Origin: CAYXWM01 sp964392115
Lineage (GTDB): Bacteria; Bacillota; Clostridia; Lachnospirales; WRBF01
NCBI GenBank assembly: GCA_964392115.1
Contig: CAYMOU010000024.1
Location: 1-29,717 of the forward strand
Reading direction: 5' to 3'
DNA length: 29,717 bases
A model generated the notes under the pieces. The model was not told the origin of the DNA. It made no database searches and saw nothing but the letters and a program-made list of their open reading frames with translations. A program made the position numbers and the translations under genes. The first letter of the stretch is position 1. Every line of letters begins with the position of its first letter. Of this stretch, positions 8,949-15,367 are shown piece by piece.

Positions 8949-9503
8949 ATGAGAATTTTTGGCTATAAAAACAAGATTGGCAGTCCGGTTGTCAATGAAG
9001 TTATCAGTTGGACGAAAACCATACTTTTTGCCATAATCTTTGCTTTATGCATTAATAACTTTATTATGGTTAATGCGTCCGTTCCCACCGGATCAATGGA
9101 AAACACTATCATGCCCGATGACAGGATAATGGCTTTCAGACTAGCATATACTTTTTCAGACCCGGAACGACTCGATATTATTGTGTTTCGTTACCCGGAC
9201 GATGAAAACACACTTTTCGTAAAGCGTATTATCGGTATGCCCGGCGATAAGGTGGACATTAAAGACGGCAAAGTTTACATTAACGACTCCCCGGAGCCTT
9301 TGGATGACTCCTTTGTAAAAGAACAGCCCAGAGGCAGTTTTGGCCCTTATCTTGTTCCGCAAAACCACTATTTTATGATGGGCGACAATCGTAACAGTTC
9401 CAAAGACTCACGTGAGTGGAAAAACACTTTTTTGAGACGAGACAAAATCTTAGGCAAAGTAATTTTCAAATACTTCCCATCATTTGAATTCCTTGCAAAA
9501 TAA
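8949..9503 (+). CDS. lepB: Signal peptidase I
   Basis: This membrane-anchored serine protease removes signal peptides from secreted proteins. The 184-residue protein has one N-terminal membrane segment (about residues 23-42), the catalytic Ser49 in VPTGSMENT, the general-base Lys92 in FVKRIIGMPGD, and the C-terminal GDNRNSSKDSREW box. The short form with one anchor is typical of Gram-positive SipS-type enzymes. The ATG at 8949 has GGAGA 6 bases upstream and is preferred over the GTG two codons earlier. A strong promoter precedes it, and the DUF1858 gene follows after 40 bp. Confidence 0.95.
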   Translation: MRIFGYKNKIGSPVVNEVISWTKTILFAIIFALCINNFIMVNASVPTGSMENTIMPDDRIMAFRLAYTFSDPERLDIIVFRYPDDENTLFVKRIIGMPGDKVDIKDGKVYINDSPEPLDDSFVKEQPRGSFGPYLVPQNHYFMMGDNRNSSKDSREWKNTFLRRDKILGKVIFKYFPSFEFLAK

Positions 9504-9543
9504 CTCAGGTAAGAATATGTTTAAATAAGAAAGGAGATTTTAT

Positions 9544-9744
9544 ATGCCGAATATAACCAAAGACATGGTAATTTCTGATATTATTGCGTTGAACGAAGGC
9601 GTTATTCCTATTCTTATCAACGCCGGCATGCACTGCGTAGGTTGTCCCTCTGCTCAAGGCGAAACTCTCGAAGAGGCTTGCTACGTCCATAATATGCAAG
9701 TTGATAAGCTTGTTGAGGAAATTAATGCGTTCATGGCCGAATAA
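9544..9744 (+). CDS. DUF1858 redox-disulfide domain protein
   Basis: A 66-residue protein consisting of one DUF1858 domain, the small helical domain also found at the N terminus of ScdA-like proteins and near hybrid-cluster proteins. The signature GMHCVGCPSAQGETLEEAC gives a CxxC pair (C31, C34) and one further Cys. The domain is thought to take part in thiol redox or Fe-S/NO-related chemistry, but its role is not settled. AAGGAG lies before the ATG. It sits 40 bp after lepB on the same strand and may share its transcript. No hybrid-cluster gene is present in this window. Confidence 0.85.
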   Translation: MPNITKDMVISDIIALNEGVIPILINAGMHCVGCPSAQGETLEEACYVHNMQVDKLVEEINAFMAE

Positions 9745-9817
9745 CCTAAAGTTGGGTTATGCAAGCTTAAAGGCTCTGCTTAATTTTACCGGTATTTTAA
9801 TATGGGGACAATCACCG

Positions 9818-9897
9818 TCGGCAGTCAGTTTGCTTTATGGGTATCCGTTTTAGTGGGTACTGTAGCGTCAAATTGAGCTGCCGATTCCTTTTTTATT
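9818..9897 (+). terminator. Long hairpin with T-run after the DUF1858 gene
   Basis: TCGGCAGTCAGTTTG (9818-9832) pairs with CAAATTGA and CTGCCGA (9869-9884) over 15 bp with one bulged G. An inner GTATCC/GGGTAC stem (9841-9846, 9855-9860) extends it, and TTCCTTTTTTATT follows. It is longer than a usual terminator and could be the 3' end of a structured RNA. The simplest reading is the terminator of lepB-DUF1858. Confidence 0.6.
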
Positions 9898-10021
9898 ACA
9901 TTTTGCACGCTTTACCGCATACGTTTAACGGCAAACACCGGTTCCTTGTAATATTTCAATAAACAAAACCCACCGCAACTTATGTTAATTAAGCAACCTT
10001 ACCTATTATTTTAATTTTTTA

Positions 10022-10050
10022 TTGACAAACACCACCCTCTCTGTTACAAT
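10022..10050 (+). promoter_or_regulatory. Near-consensus promoter with overlapping inverted repeat
   Basis: TTGACA (10022-10027), a 17-base spacer and TACAAT (10045-10050). An inverted repeat AACACCA (10028-10034) and TGGTGTT (10050-10056) surrounds the spacer and -10 box with arm centres 22 bases apart, two helical turns, as expected for an operator. The transcript would run into the terminator at 10122-10155 and not directly into rpmG. Confidence 0.75.
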
Positions 10051-10056
10051 GGTGTT

Positions 10057-10155
10057 GCAATAAAATTAATGTTTCATTTATACCCATAATCAACACCCCC
10101 CTTCTCTGTATTACATATTAGAAAAATAACAACTCTACGGGGTTGTTATTTTTTA
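10057..10155 (+). ncRNA. Candidate C-rich small RNA
   Basis: The roughly 100-nt interval between a strong promoter and a strong terminator has no ORF with a ribosome binding site. Its middle holds an unpaired CCCCCCTTCTC (10095-10106 region), which is complementary to G-rich Shine-Dalgarno sequences. The terminator is a long stem (10122-10135 with 10140-10153) capped by C(TACG)G, an extra-stable tetraloop type, and ends in TTTTTT. Firmicutes regulatory RNAs such as RsaE and FsrA use C-rich seeds in this way, but I recognise no family here. It could also be a terminated leader of the rpmG operon. Confidence 0.45.
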
Positions 10156-10173
10156 TAACAAGCAAAAAAATTG

Positions 10174-10202
10174 TTGACATGGGACATATCCGGTGATATT
10201 CT
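10174..10202 (+). promoter_or_regulatory. Promoter of rpmG-secE-nusG
   Basis: TTGACA (10174-10179), a 17-base spacer and TATTCT (10197-10202). The expected start near 10209 is about 80 bases before rpmG. Confidence 0.75.
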
Positions 10203-10211
10203 AATTTAGAT

Positions 10212-10235
10212 AGACTTATGGGAGTCTTTTTTTTA
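10212..10235 (+). terminator. Mini-hairpin with T-run at the start of the rpmG leader
   Basis: AGACT (10212-10216) pairs with AGTCT (10222-10226) around TATGGG and a run of T follows. It lies within the first bases of the predicted transcript. It may be an attenuator or a second stop for upstream transcription. The stem is only 5 bp, so its strength is doubtful. Confidence 0.4.
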
Positions 10236-10289
10236 TGTCATAAGGAATATTTTTGCATATTACCGACAATATTTAAAGAGGTGAAAAAA

Positions 10290-10439
10290 TTGAGAACCAA
10301 AATTACCCTCGCTTGTACCGAATGCAAGCAACGCAATTACAACACCACCAAAGAAAAGAAAAACCACCCCGACAGAATGGAAACCAGCAAATATTGCAAA
10401 TTCTGTAACAAACACACCACTCACAGAGAAACAAAATAA
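10290..10439 (+). CDS. rpmG: 50S ribosomal protein L33, zinc-binding form
   Basis: A 49-residue L33 starting RTKITLACTECKQRNYNT, with Cys9/12 and Cys36/39 forming the zinc ribbon, so it is the zinc-dependent (C+) paralogue type. The TTG at 10290 is chosen because AAAGAGGTG lies 7 bases before it and the protein then has the family N terminus. A GTG at 10281 would add three residues but overlaps that ribosome binding site. The order rpmG-secE-nusG is common in Firmicutes. The tRNA-Trp gene sometimes found between rpmG and secE is absent here. Confidence 0.95.
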   Translation: MRTKITLACTECKQRNYNTTKEKKNHPDRMETSKYCKFCNKHTTHRETK

Positions 10440-10489
10440 TTGTAACACAAGCTTTAGGCTTTGTTGTTGCCATTTAAGGAAGTGAATTA

Positions 10490-10726
10490 GTGAAGGAAAA
10501 CCAAAACAAATCGGATTCTTCCAAAAAAAGCAAACGCTCTTTGAAATCACTTCTTAAGGATTTTAGAGGCGAATTCAGAAAAATTATTTGGCCTTCCAAA
10601 AAAGAAATTAGCAACAAAACCTTCACGGTAATTGTTACTTCAATTATTGTAGGAATAGTAATTATGGGCTTGGATGCTATGTTTGCTTACGGGCTTGCAT
10701 TCTTTACCCAAATTTTCGGAAATTAA
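10490..10726 (+). CDS. secE: Preprotein translocase subunit SecE
   Basis: SecE holds the SecYEG protein-export channel together. This 78-residue single-span form is typical of Gram-positives: a charged N terminus, the conserved amphipathic segment FRGEFRKIIWPSKKEISNKT, then one membrane helix (about residues 46-70). It starts at a GTG preceded by AAGGAAGTGA. It sits 50 bp after rpmG and 69 bp before nusG. Confidence 0.95.
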   Translation: MKENQNKSDSSKKSKRSLKSLLKDFRGEFRKIIWPSKKEISNKTFTVIVTSIIVGIVIMGLDAMFAYGLAFFTQIFGN

Positions 10727-10795
10727 GCCATTATAAAGGTATGACTTCCGGTTATTTTGAGGGAAGCATATTTTTGTAATATTGAGGTTGATTTT

Positions 10796-11314
10796 ATGTC
10801 TGAAGAAGCCAAGTGGTATGTTGTTCATACCTATTCGGGTTATGAAAACAAGGTTAAGGCAAATATCGAAAAAATTATCGAAAACCGCGGTATGCAAGAC
10901 CAGATTTACGAAGTGGCCGTGCCTATCCAAGACCATCTTGAGGTTAAGAACGGTCAAAAGAAAACCGTGTCTCGCAAGGTTTTTCCCGGTTATGTTTTGC
11001 TTAACATGATTATGAACGACGACACATGGTATGTAGTTCGAAATACCCGAGGAGTAACAAGTTTTGTCGGCCCCGGCTCCAAGCCCGTTGCTCTGACCGA
11101 TGACGAAGTTGCCGCCATGGGTATAGAAGTAAACCGTGAAGTCATCGATATTAATATCGACGAAACGGTTCGTATTTCTTCCGGTCCTTTCGAAGGCTCG
11201 GTGGGAACCGTAAAAGAAATAAACAACAACAAACGCAGTGTCATAGTGCGTTTAAGCGTTTTCGGACGTGAAACACCCGTAGAGGTGGATTTTGACAATA
11301 TCACCCGAATTTGA
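10796..11314 (+). CDS. nusG: Transcription elongation/antitermination factor NusG
   Basis: The 172-residue protein has the N-terminal NGN domain (KWYVVHTYSGYENKVKANIE, then FPGYVLLNM and WYVVRNTRGVTSFVG) that binds the RNA polymerase clamp. A C-terminal KOW domain (ISSGPFEGSVGTVKEIN) contacts S10 or Rho. The ATG at 10796 is preceded by GAGGTTG; an upstream in-frame start at 10757 would add residues with no homology. The L1-type leader of rplK begins 7 bp after the stop. Confidence 0.97.
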   Translation: MSEEAKWYVVHTYSGYENKVKANIEKIIENRGMQDQIYEVAVPIQDHLEVKNGQKKTVSRKVFPGYVLLNMIMNDDTWYVVRNTRGVTSFVGPGSKPVALTDDEVAAMGIEVNREVIDINIDETVRISSGPFEGSVGTVKEINNNKRSVIVRLSVFGRETPVEVDFDNITRI

Positions 11315-11320
11315 TTTAAC

Positions 11321-11361
11321 GTGGGAGGGTGCCATAAATATCTGCTTGCAGATATAACCAC
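11321..11361 (+). promoter_or_regulatory. Ribosomal protein L1-binding leader before rplK
   Basis: GTGGGAGGG (11321-11329) is joined to ATAACCAC (11354-11361) by a hairpin with arms ATATCTG and CAGATAT. GTGG pairs with CCAC, leaving GAGGG and the A-rich strand as an asymmetric loop. This copies the L1 site in 23S rRNA helix 76 (GGTGGGAGGC and AAATACCACCC in E. coli). The ribosome binding site of rplK follows within 10 bases, so bound L1 would block translation. Confidence 0.75.
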
Positions 11362-11379
11362 ATTTTAGGAGGTGCCGTT

Positions 11380-11805
11380 ATGGCAAAAAAAGTTTCAGGT
11401 TACGTAAAATTACAAATCGATGCCGGTAAAGCAACACCCGCTCCGCCGGTAGGCCCTGCTCTCGGTCAGCACGGTGTTAACATCATGGGCTTTTGCAAAG
11501 AGTTCAATGAACGTACTCAATCCCAAGTTGGCTTGGTAATCCCCGTAGTTATCACTATTTACCAAGACAAGAGCTTCACATTTATTACGAAAACTCCGCC
11601 GGCCGCAATTTTGCTCCTTAAAGCTTGCAAATTGGAAAAAGGCTCAGGCGTTCCCAATAAAAACAAAATCGGAACCATCACCAGAGACGAAGTTCGCAAA
11701 ATCGCCGAACAAAAAATGCCCGACCTTAACGCAGCCAGCATAGAATCCGCTACAAGCATGATAGCCGGTACCGCTCGTTCTATGGGTATCGTTGTTGTTG
11801 ACTGA
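11380..11805 (+). CDS. rplK: 50S ribosomal protein L11
   Basis: L11 forms the GTPase-associated stalk base with 23S rRNA helices 43-44. The 141-residue protein is the standard length. The N-terminal domain carries PPVGPALGQHGVNIMGFCKEFN, and the C-terminal rRNA-binding domain includes TKTPPAAILLLKAC and the closing AGTARSMGIVV. The ATG follows AGGAGGTG by a few bases. rplA follows after 136 bp, a gap largely occupied by a second L1-type leader. Confidence 0.98.
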   Translation: MAKKVSGYVKLQIDAGKATPAPPVGPALGQHGVNIMGFCKEFNERTQSQVGLVIPVVITIYQDKSFTFITKTPPAAILLLKACKLEKGSGVPNKNKIGTITRDEVRKIAEQKMPDLNAASIESATSMIAGTARSMGIVVVD

Positions 11806-11854
11806 TAGTTTAATATTATAAATATTATTTTGGAAAAGGTATTTTTCGCAAGTC

Positions 11855-11925
11855 TGTGGGAGGGAATAATTTTAGCCGGATTTATTAAAACCGCCTAAAA
11901 TTTCAAATCTCCCGATAATACCACA
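11855..11925 (+). promoter_or_regulatory. Ribosomal protein L1-binding leader before rplA
   Basis: TGTGGGAGGG (11855-11864) pairs through TGTGG with CCACA (11921-11925) in the context GATAATACCACA, very close to the 23S rRNA L1 site. An inner hairpin AATTTTAG/CTAAAATT with a CGG/CCG extension fills the middle. The rplA ribosome binding site AAGGAGG starts two bases after the stem. L1 autoregulation is well known for this operon. A competing GGGAG/CTCCC pairing is also possible. Confidence 0.8.
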
Positions 11926-11941
11926 CAAGGAGGATTAATTA

Positions 11942-12637
11942 ATGAAACGAGGAAAACGTTACTTAGAAAAAGCAAAGCTCGTTGACAATACAACTTTATA
12001 CGATGCGGCTACCGCTATAGATTTGGTACAAAAAACTTCAACAGCAAAATTTGACGAAACCGTCGAAGCCCACATCCGTCTCGGTGTAGACTCCAGACAC
12101 GCAGACCAGCAAGTCCGCGGTGCTGTTGTTTTACCCCACGGTACAGGTAAAACCGTTCGCGTTTTGGTATTCGCCAAAGGCGAAAAAGCAACGGAAGCTG
12201 AAGCTGCCGGTGCAGACTTTGTAGGTGCTGATGAATTGGTTACCAGAATCCAAAACGATAACTGGTTCGATTATGATGTAGTAGTTGCAACTCCCGACAT
12301 GATGGGCGTTGTCGGTCGTCTCGGTCGTGTTCTGGGTCCCAAAGGCTTAATGCCCAACCCCAAAGCCGGCACAGTTACCATGGACGTAGCCAAAGCTATC
12401 GCCGAAATCAAAGCCGGTAAAATCGAATATCGTCTCGATAAAACCAACATTATTCACGTTCCCATCGGTAAAGTTTCATTCGGTACCGAAAAATTGTCTG
12501 ACAACTTCCAAACCCTTATGAGCGCTGTTATCAAAGCAAAACCCTCAGCAGCAAAAGGACAATACCTTAAATCCGTTGTTCTTTCCGCAACCATGGGCCC
12601 CGGAATCAAAGTCAACCCCACAAAAATCAGCGAATAA
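11942..12637 (+). CDS. rplA: 50S ribosomal protein L1
   Basis: L1 forms the mobile L1 stalk that handles E-site tRNA, and it represses its own mRNA. The 231-residue protein has the two-domain L1 fold: VEAHIRLGVDSRHADQQVRG near residue 41, a central ATPDMMGVVGRLGRVLGPKGLMPNPK signature split over residues 118-143, and the C-terminal SAVIKAKPSAAKGQYLKS. The ATG follows AAGGAGG. The gene is followed by a terminator, not by rplJ as in nearly all bacteria. Confidence 0.98.
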   Translation: MKRGKRYLEKAKLVDNTTLYDAATAIDLVQKTSTAKFDETVEAHIRLGVDSRHADQQVRGAVVLPHGTGKTVRVLVFAKGEKATEAEAAGADFVGADELVTRIQNDNWFDYDVVVATPDMMGVVGRLGRVLGPKGLMPNPKAGTVTMDVAKAIAEIKAGKIEYRLDKTNIIHVPIGKVSFGTEKLSDNFQTLMSAVIKAKPSAAKGQYLKSVVLSATMGPGIKVNPTKISE

Positions 12638-12716
12638 TATTCATAACTGATTTTTAACCCATAAGTATGCAAAAATATTCATTATATATTCCTTATTTAA
12701 AACCATAATCACAATC

Positions 12717-12753
12717 GGTGTCGGTTGTAACATTCAACCGACACCTTTCTTTT
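12717..12753 (+). terminator. Terminator after rplA
   Basis: GGTGTCGGTTG (12717-12727) pairs perfectly with CAACCGACACC (12735-12745) around TAACATT, followed by TTTCTTTT. It ends the rpmG-secE-nusG-rplK-rplA unit. Confidence 0.9.
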
Positions 12754-12806
12754 ATACAATGTGAAATAAACATAAAACATTTCCTCATTATTTTAGACTT
12801 TTTAAA

Positions 12807-12867
12807 AAAGTCTTTTTGAAAGGGGTTTGGGGAAAACTTTTTCTTCAGAAAAAGTTTTCCCCAAGGT
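12807..12867 (+). repeat. 61-bp hairpin repeat, copy 1
   Basis: This copy is identical over all 61 bp to the one at 16712-16772. Its core is a 17-bp stem (TTGGGGAAAACTTTTTC and its complement) with a TTCA loop, followed by AAGGT. Just before it, AGACTTTTT (12795-12803) and AAAAAGTCT (12805-12813) form another inverted repeat overlapping the copy. A related diverged copy lies at 20524 and a shorter relative at 13818. Confidence 0.95.
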
Positions 12868-12891
12868 TTTAATGTCTTTTTAATTTTTTTC

Positions 12892-12920
12892 TTGCATTTA
12901 TATACACTATGTGCTAAAAT
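12892..12920 (+). promoter_or_regulatory. Promoter of rpsB
   Basis: TTGCAT (12892-12897), a 17-base spacer and TAAAAT (12915-12920), about 105 bases before rpsB. It lies only 24 bases after repeat copy 1, so rpsB is transcribed independently of rplA. Confidence 0.75.
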
Positions 12921-13025
12921 CTATGCCGTATATCACACACAGCCTGACTACAAGGTGCTTTAAATTGCTACCTATACTTTCGATTCAACACCGGGCTGTG
13001 GAGGAAAAAACCTTGGAGGTGCGCA

Positions 13026-13775
13026 ATGGGCGTAATATCAATGAAACAACTTTTAGAAGCCGGGGTACACTTTGGTCATCAAACCAGACGTTGGAACCCT
13101 AAAATGGCTGAGTACATTTTTGCAGAACGTAACGGTATCTATATTATCGACCTGCAAAAAACAGTTAAAAAAGTAGAAGAAGCTTACTATGCAGTAGCTG
13201 ACATCGTTAAAAACGGCGGTACCGTTCTTTTCGTCGGTACAAAAAAACAAGCTCAAGAATCCATCCGTGAAGAAGCAGAACGTTGCGGTATGTACTACGT
13301 AAACGAACGCTGGTTGGGCGGTATGCTTACCAACTTCAAAACCATCCAAACTCGTATCCAAAGATTACTCCAATTGGAAGAAATGCAAGAAAGCGGAGAC
13401 CTTGATCGCCGTCCCAAAAAAGAAGTTGCTAAACTTCTTCATGAAAAAGAAAAACTTGACCGCAACATCGGCGGTATCAAAAATATGAAAGAGTTACCCG
13501 ACGTACTCTTTATCGTTGACCCTCGCAAAGAACACATCGCTATCCTTGAAGCTCACAACTTGGGTATTCCGATAGTTGCCATCGTTGACACGAACTGTGA
13601 CCCCGATGAAGTAGACTTCGTAATCCCCGGCAACGACGACGCTATCCGTGCAGTTAAATTAATTGCAGGCAAAATCGCTGATGCCGTTGTAGAAGTAAGA
13701 CAAGGCGCACAACAAGAAACATCTTCCGAAAACAACGAAGCAGAAGCTTCCGTTAAAGAAGACTTGGGTGTTTAA
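13026..13775 (+). CDS. rpsB: 30S ribosomal protein S2
   Basis: S2 sits at the junction of the head and body of the 30S subunit. The 249-residue protein starts MGVISMKQLLEAGVHFGHQT and contains RRWNPKMAEYIF, NERWLGGMLTNFKTI and DVLFIVDPRKEHIAILEA, all family hallmarks. A Glu-rich tail ends it. TTGGAGGTG lies upstream of the ATG. tsf follows, as in most bacteria. The position directly after rplA is not usual. Confidence 0.98.
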   Translation: MGVISMKQLLEAGVHFGHQTRRWNPKMAEYIFAERNGIYIIDLQKTVKKVEEAYYAVADIVKNGGTVLFVGTKKQAQESIREEAERCGMYYVNERWLGGMLTNFKTIQTRIQRLLQLEEMQESGDLDRRPKKEVAKLLHEKEKLDRNIGGIKNMKELPDVLFIVDPRKEHIAILEAHNLGIPIVAIVDTNCDPDEVDFVIPGNDDAIRAVKLIAGKIADAVVEVRQGAQQETSSENNEAEASVKEDLGV

Positions 13776-13817
13776 TATAAAACCGAACGGCTTTCCCGAA
13801 ACTTAAAATAGCGCTTC

Positions 13818-13854
13818 GGGGAGAAAACTCCTTAAAAGTTTTCTCCCCAAGGTC
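13818..13854 (+). repeat. Short relative of the hairpin repeat, between rpsB and tsf
   Basis: GGGGAGAAAACT (13818-13829) pairs perfectly with AGTTTTCTCCCC (13837-13848) around CCTTAAA. The tail AAGGTCT matches that of the 61-bp repeat. It lacks the left 20 bases of the full copies. It may weaken readthrough from rpsB to tsf, but there is no strong T-run. Confidence 0.75.
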
Positions 13855-13928
13855 TATTTGCTTTGTTTTTTGGGAATTATTCAATTGTTCTATTATCCGT
13901 TAATCGGAATTTATTGGGAGGAATAATA

Positions 13929-14837
13929 ATGGCTGTAACAGCAGCGTTAGTTAAAGAATTACGCGAAATTTCAGGCGCAGGTATGGTTGATTGCAAAAAT
14001 GCACTCACAGAAACCAACGGCGACTTGGAAAAAGCTATTGAAGTATTAAGAGAAAAAGGTCTTGCGGCAGCGGCTAAAAAAGCCGGTCGTATTGCTTCCG
14101 AAGGTCTCTGCTACGCATACATCACCGATGACAACAAAACAGGCGTTTTGGTTGAAATTAACTCCGAAACTGACTTCGTTGCAAAAAATCAAGAATTCAA
14201 AAACTACGTTCATGCAGTTGCTTTGCAAGTTTCCAAATCCAAAGCAGCAACTATGGAAGAACTTCTTGAAGAAAAATGGATTGAAGACGAAAACATCACC
14301 GTTAAAGAAGCTCTTTCTCAAAAAATCGCTGTTATCGGCGAAAACCTCAGCATCCGTCGTTTTGAACGCTTCGAAAAAACCGAAGACGGTGCCATCGTTT
14401 CCTACATCCACGGCGGCGGCAAAGTTGCTGTTATGTTGAAACTTGCTTCCGGAGCTGCTTTAGATCAACTTGAAGAAGCCGGCAAAAACGTTTGTATGCA
14501 AATTGCGGCTATGAGCCCTAAATTTATCGACAAATCCGACGTTCCTCAAGAATTTATCGATAAAGAAAAAGAAATCCTTACTCAACAAGCATTAAACGAA
14601 GGCAAGCCCGCCAACATCGTTGAAAAAATGATTATCGGCAGACTTAACAAAGAGTTGAAAGATTTCTGCTTACTGGAACAAGAATACGTTAAAGATTCAG
14701 AACACACCATCGCAAGCTACCTTAAATCCGTAGGCGATATCACCATTAAACAATTCGTTCGTTTCGAAACCGGCGAAGGTCTTGAAAAGAAAGAAGAAAA
14801 CTTTGCAGAAGAAGTTAGCAAAGTTATGAATAAATAA
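13929..14837 (+). CDS. tsf: Translation elongation factor Ts
   Basis: EF-Ts recycles EF-Tu by exchanging GDP for GTP. The 302-residue protein has the N-terminal UBA-like domain (VKELREISGAGMVDCKNALTE) and the core beginning with LVEINSETDFVAKN, followed by IHGGGKVAVMLKL and the coiled-coil and C-terminal elements. The ATG at 13929 is preceded by GGGAGGAA. A longer in-frame reading from 13863 has no homology. The gene pairs with rpsB as usual and ends in a terminator. Confidence 0.97.
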   Translation: MAVTAALVKELREISGAGMVDCKNALTETNGDLEKAIEVLREKGLAAAAKKAGRIASEGLCYAYITDDNKTGVLVEINSETDFVAKNQEFKNYVHAVALQVSKSKAATMEELLEEKWIEDENITVKEALSQKIAVIGENLSIRRFERFEKTEDGAIVSYIHGGGKVAVMLKLASGAALDQLEEAGKNVCMQIAAMSPKFIDKSDVPQEFIDKEKEILTQQALNEGKPANIVEKMIIGRLNKELKDFCLLEQEYVKDSEHTIASYLKSVGDITIKQFVRFETGEGLEKKEENFAEEVSKVMNK

Positions 14838-14850
14838 TAATAAACATACA

Positions 14851-14875
14851 GACTCCTTTAATGGAGTCTTTTTTA
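14851..14875 (+). terminator. Terminator after tsf
   Basis: GACTCC (14851-14856), a TTTAAT loop, GGAGTC (14863-14868), then TTTTTTAT. It closes the rpsB-tsf unit. Confidence 0.88.
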
Positions 14876-15131
14876 TCAGTAGTTCCCTTTTAAAACAGAG
14901 CTTTTTTGTATCATATTTCAAATAATTTCTGCAATCGCTTTCATTATTTGAAATATATGCTCGATTTTGTTCGACAGATAATAAATTTCTGTATTAATAG
15001 GACGTTTTTACGGCTTTTTTCTTTGCGGATTTACCCCAACCGGTCGATAAAAAACTCTGGTATTTTTGATATATGTATGTTATATTAAATATATGTGTTT
15101 TTCTCATAATACCGACTGACAGTAATACTTT
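14876..15131. other. AT-rich intergenic stretch between tsf and pyrH
   Basis: No gene, tRNA or convincing promoter was found. Short open frames lack ribosome binding sites. The second half of the tsf-pyrH gap (15132-15295) holds three hairpins listed separately. Confidence 0.55.
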
Positions 15132-15165
15132 TTTGCCGGAGCGAAACTCTTTCTGCCCCGGCAAA
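15132..15165. other. Unassigned hairpin in the tsf-pyrH gap
   Basis: TTTGCCGG (15132-15139) pairs with CCGGCAAA (15158-15165), and GAAA/TTTC can pair inside the loop. There is no T-run on either strand, so it is not a standard terminator. Confidence 0.5.
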
Positions 15166-15206
15166 TATATCAGTCTTTAATCATCATTAGTATGAAACTA
15201 ACAAAA

Positions 15207-15242
15207 ACCGGAAATATTATAATAGGAAGGTATTTCCGTTTT
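15207..15242 (+). terminator. Terminator-like hairpin without an upstream gene
   Basis: CGGAAATA (15207-15214) pairs with TATTTCCG (15229-15236), followed by TTTTTT. The tsf terminator is already 330 bp upstream, so this should end some other transcript or act in the pyrH leader. Confidence 0.65.
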
Positions 15243-15257
15243 TTGCTTTGCAGTTGA

Positions 15258-15295
15258 ACAAGTGTCATTTGAAAATATTTGCTTTCAAATGACAC
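15258..15295 (+). promoter_or_regulatory. Perfect 15-bp inverted repeat upstream of pyrH
   Basis: AAGTGTCATTTGAAA (15258-15272) and its exact complement (15281-15295) enclose 8 bases. There is no T-run, and it lies about 70 bases before the pyrH start. It may be a regulator site or an mRNA structure. It does not match the PyrR-binding loop known to me. Confidence 0.5.
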
Positions 15296-15367
15296 TTTAG
15301 TGACCTCTTTTGTTTTTCCTAATCTTCTGATTCGAAAAAACTCAATTAATTTCTAAGGTGTGGTAAC

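Noticed and set aside
10440..10489. tRNA-Trp gene between rpmG and secE
   Set aside because: The 50-bp gap is too short and has no cloverleaf.
12638..13025. L10 (rplJ) leader or rplJ remnant after rplA
   Set aside because: Only a terminator, the hairpin repeat and the rpsB promoter are visible. No L10 or L7/L12 coding traces were seen.
14906..15088. 60-codon plus-strand open frame in the tsf-pyrH gap
   Set aside because: There is no ribosome binding site, no homology that I recognise, and the composition matches the AT-rich background.
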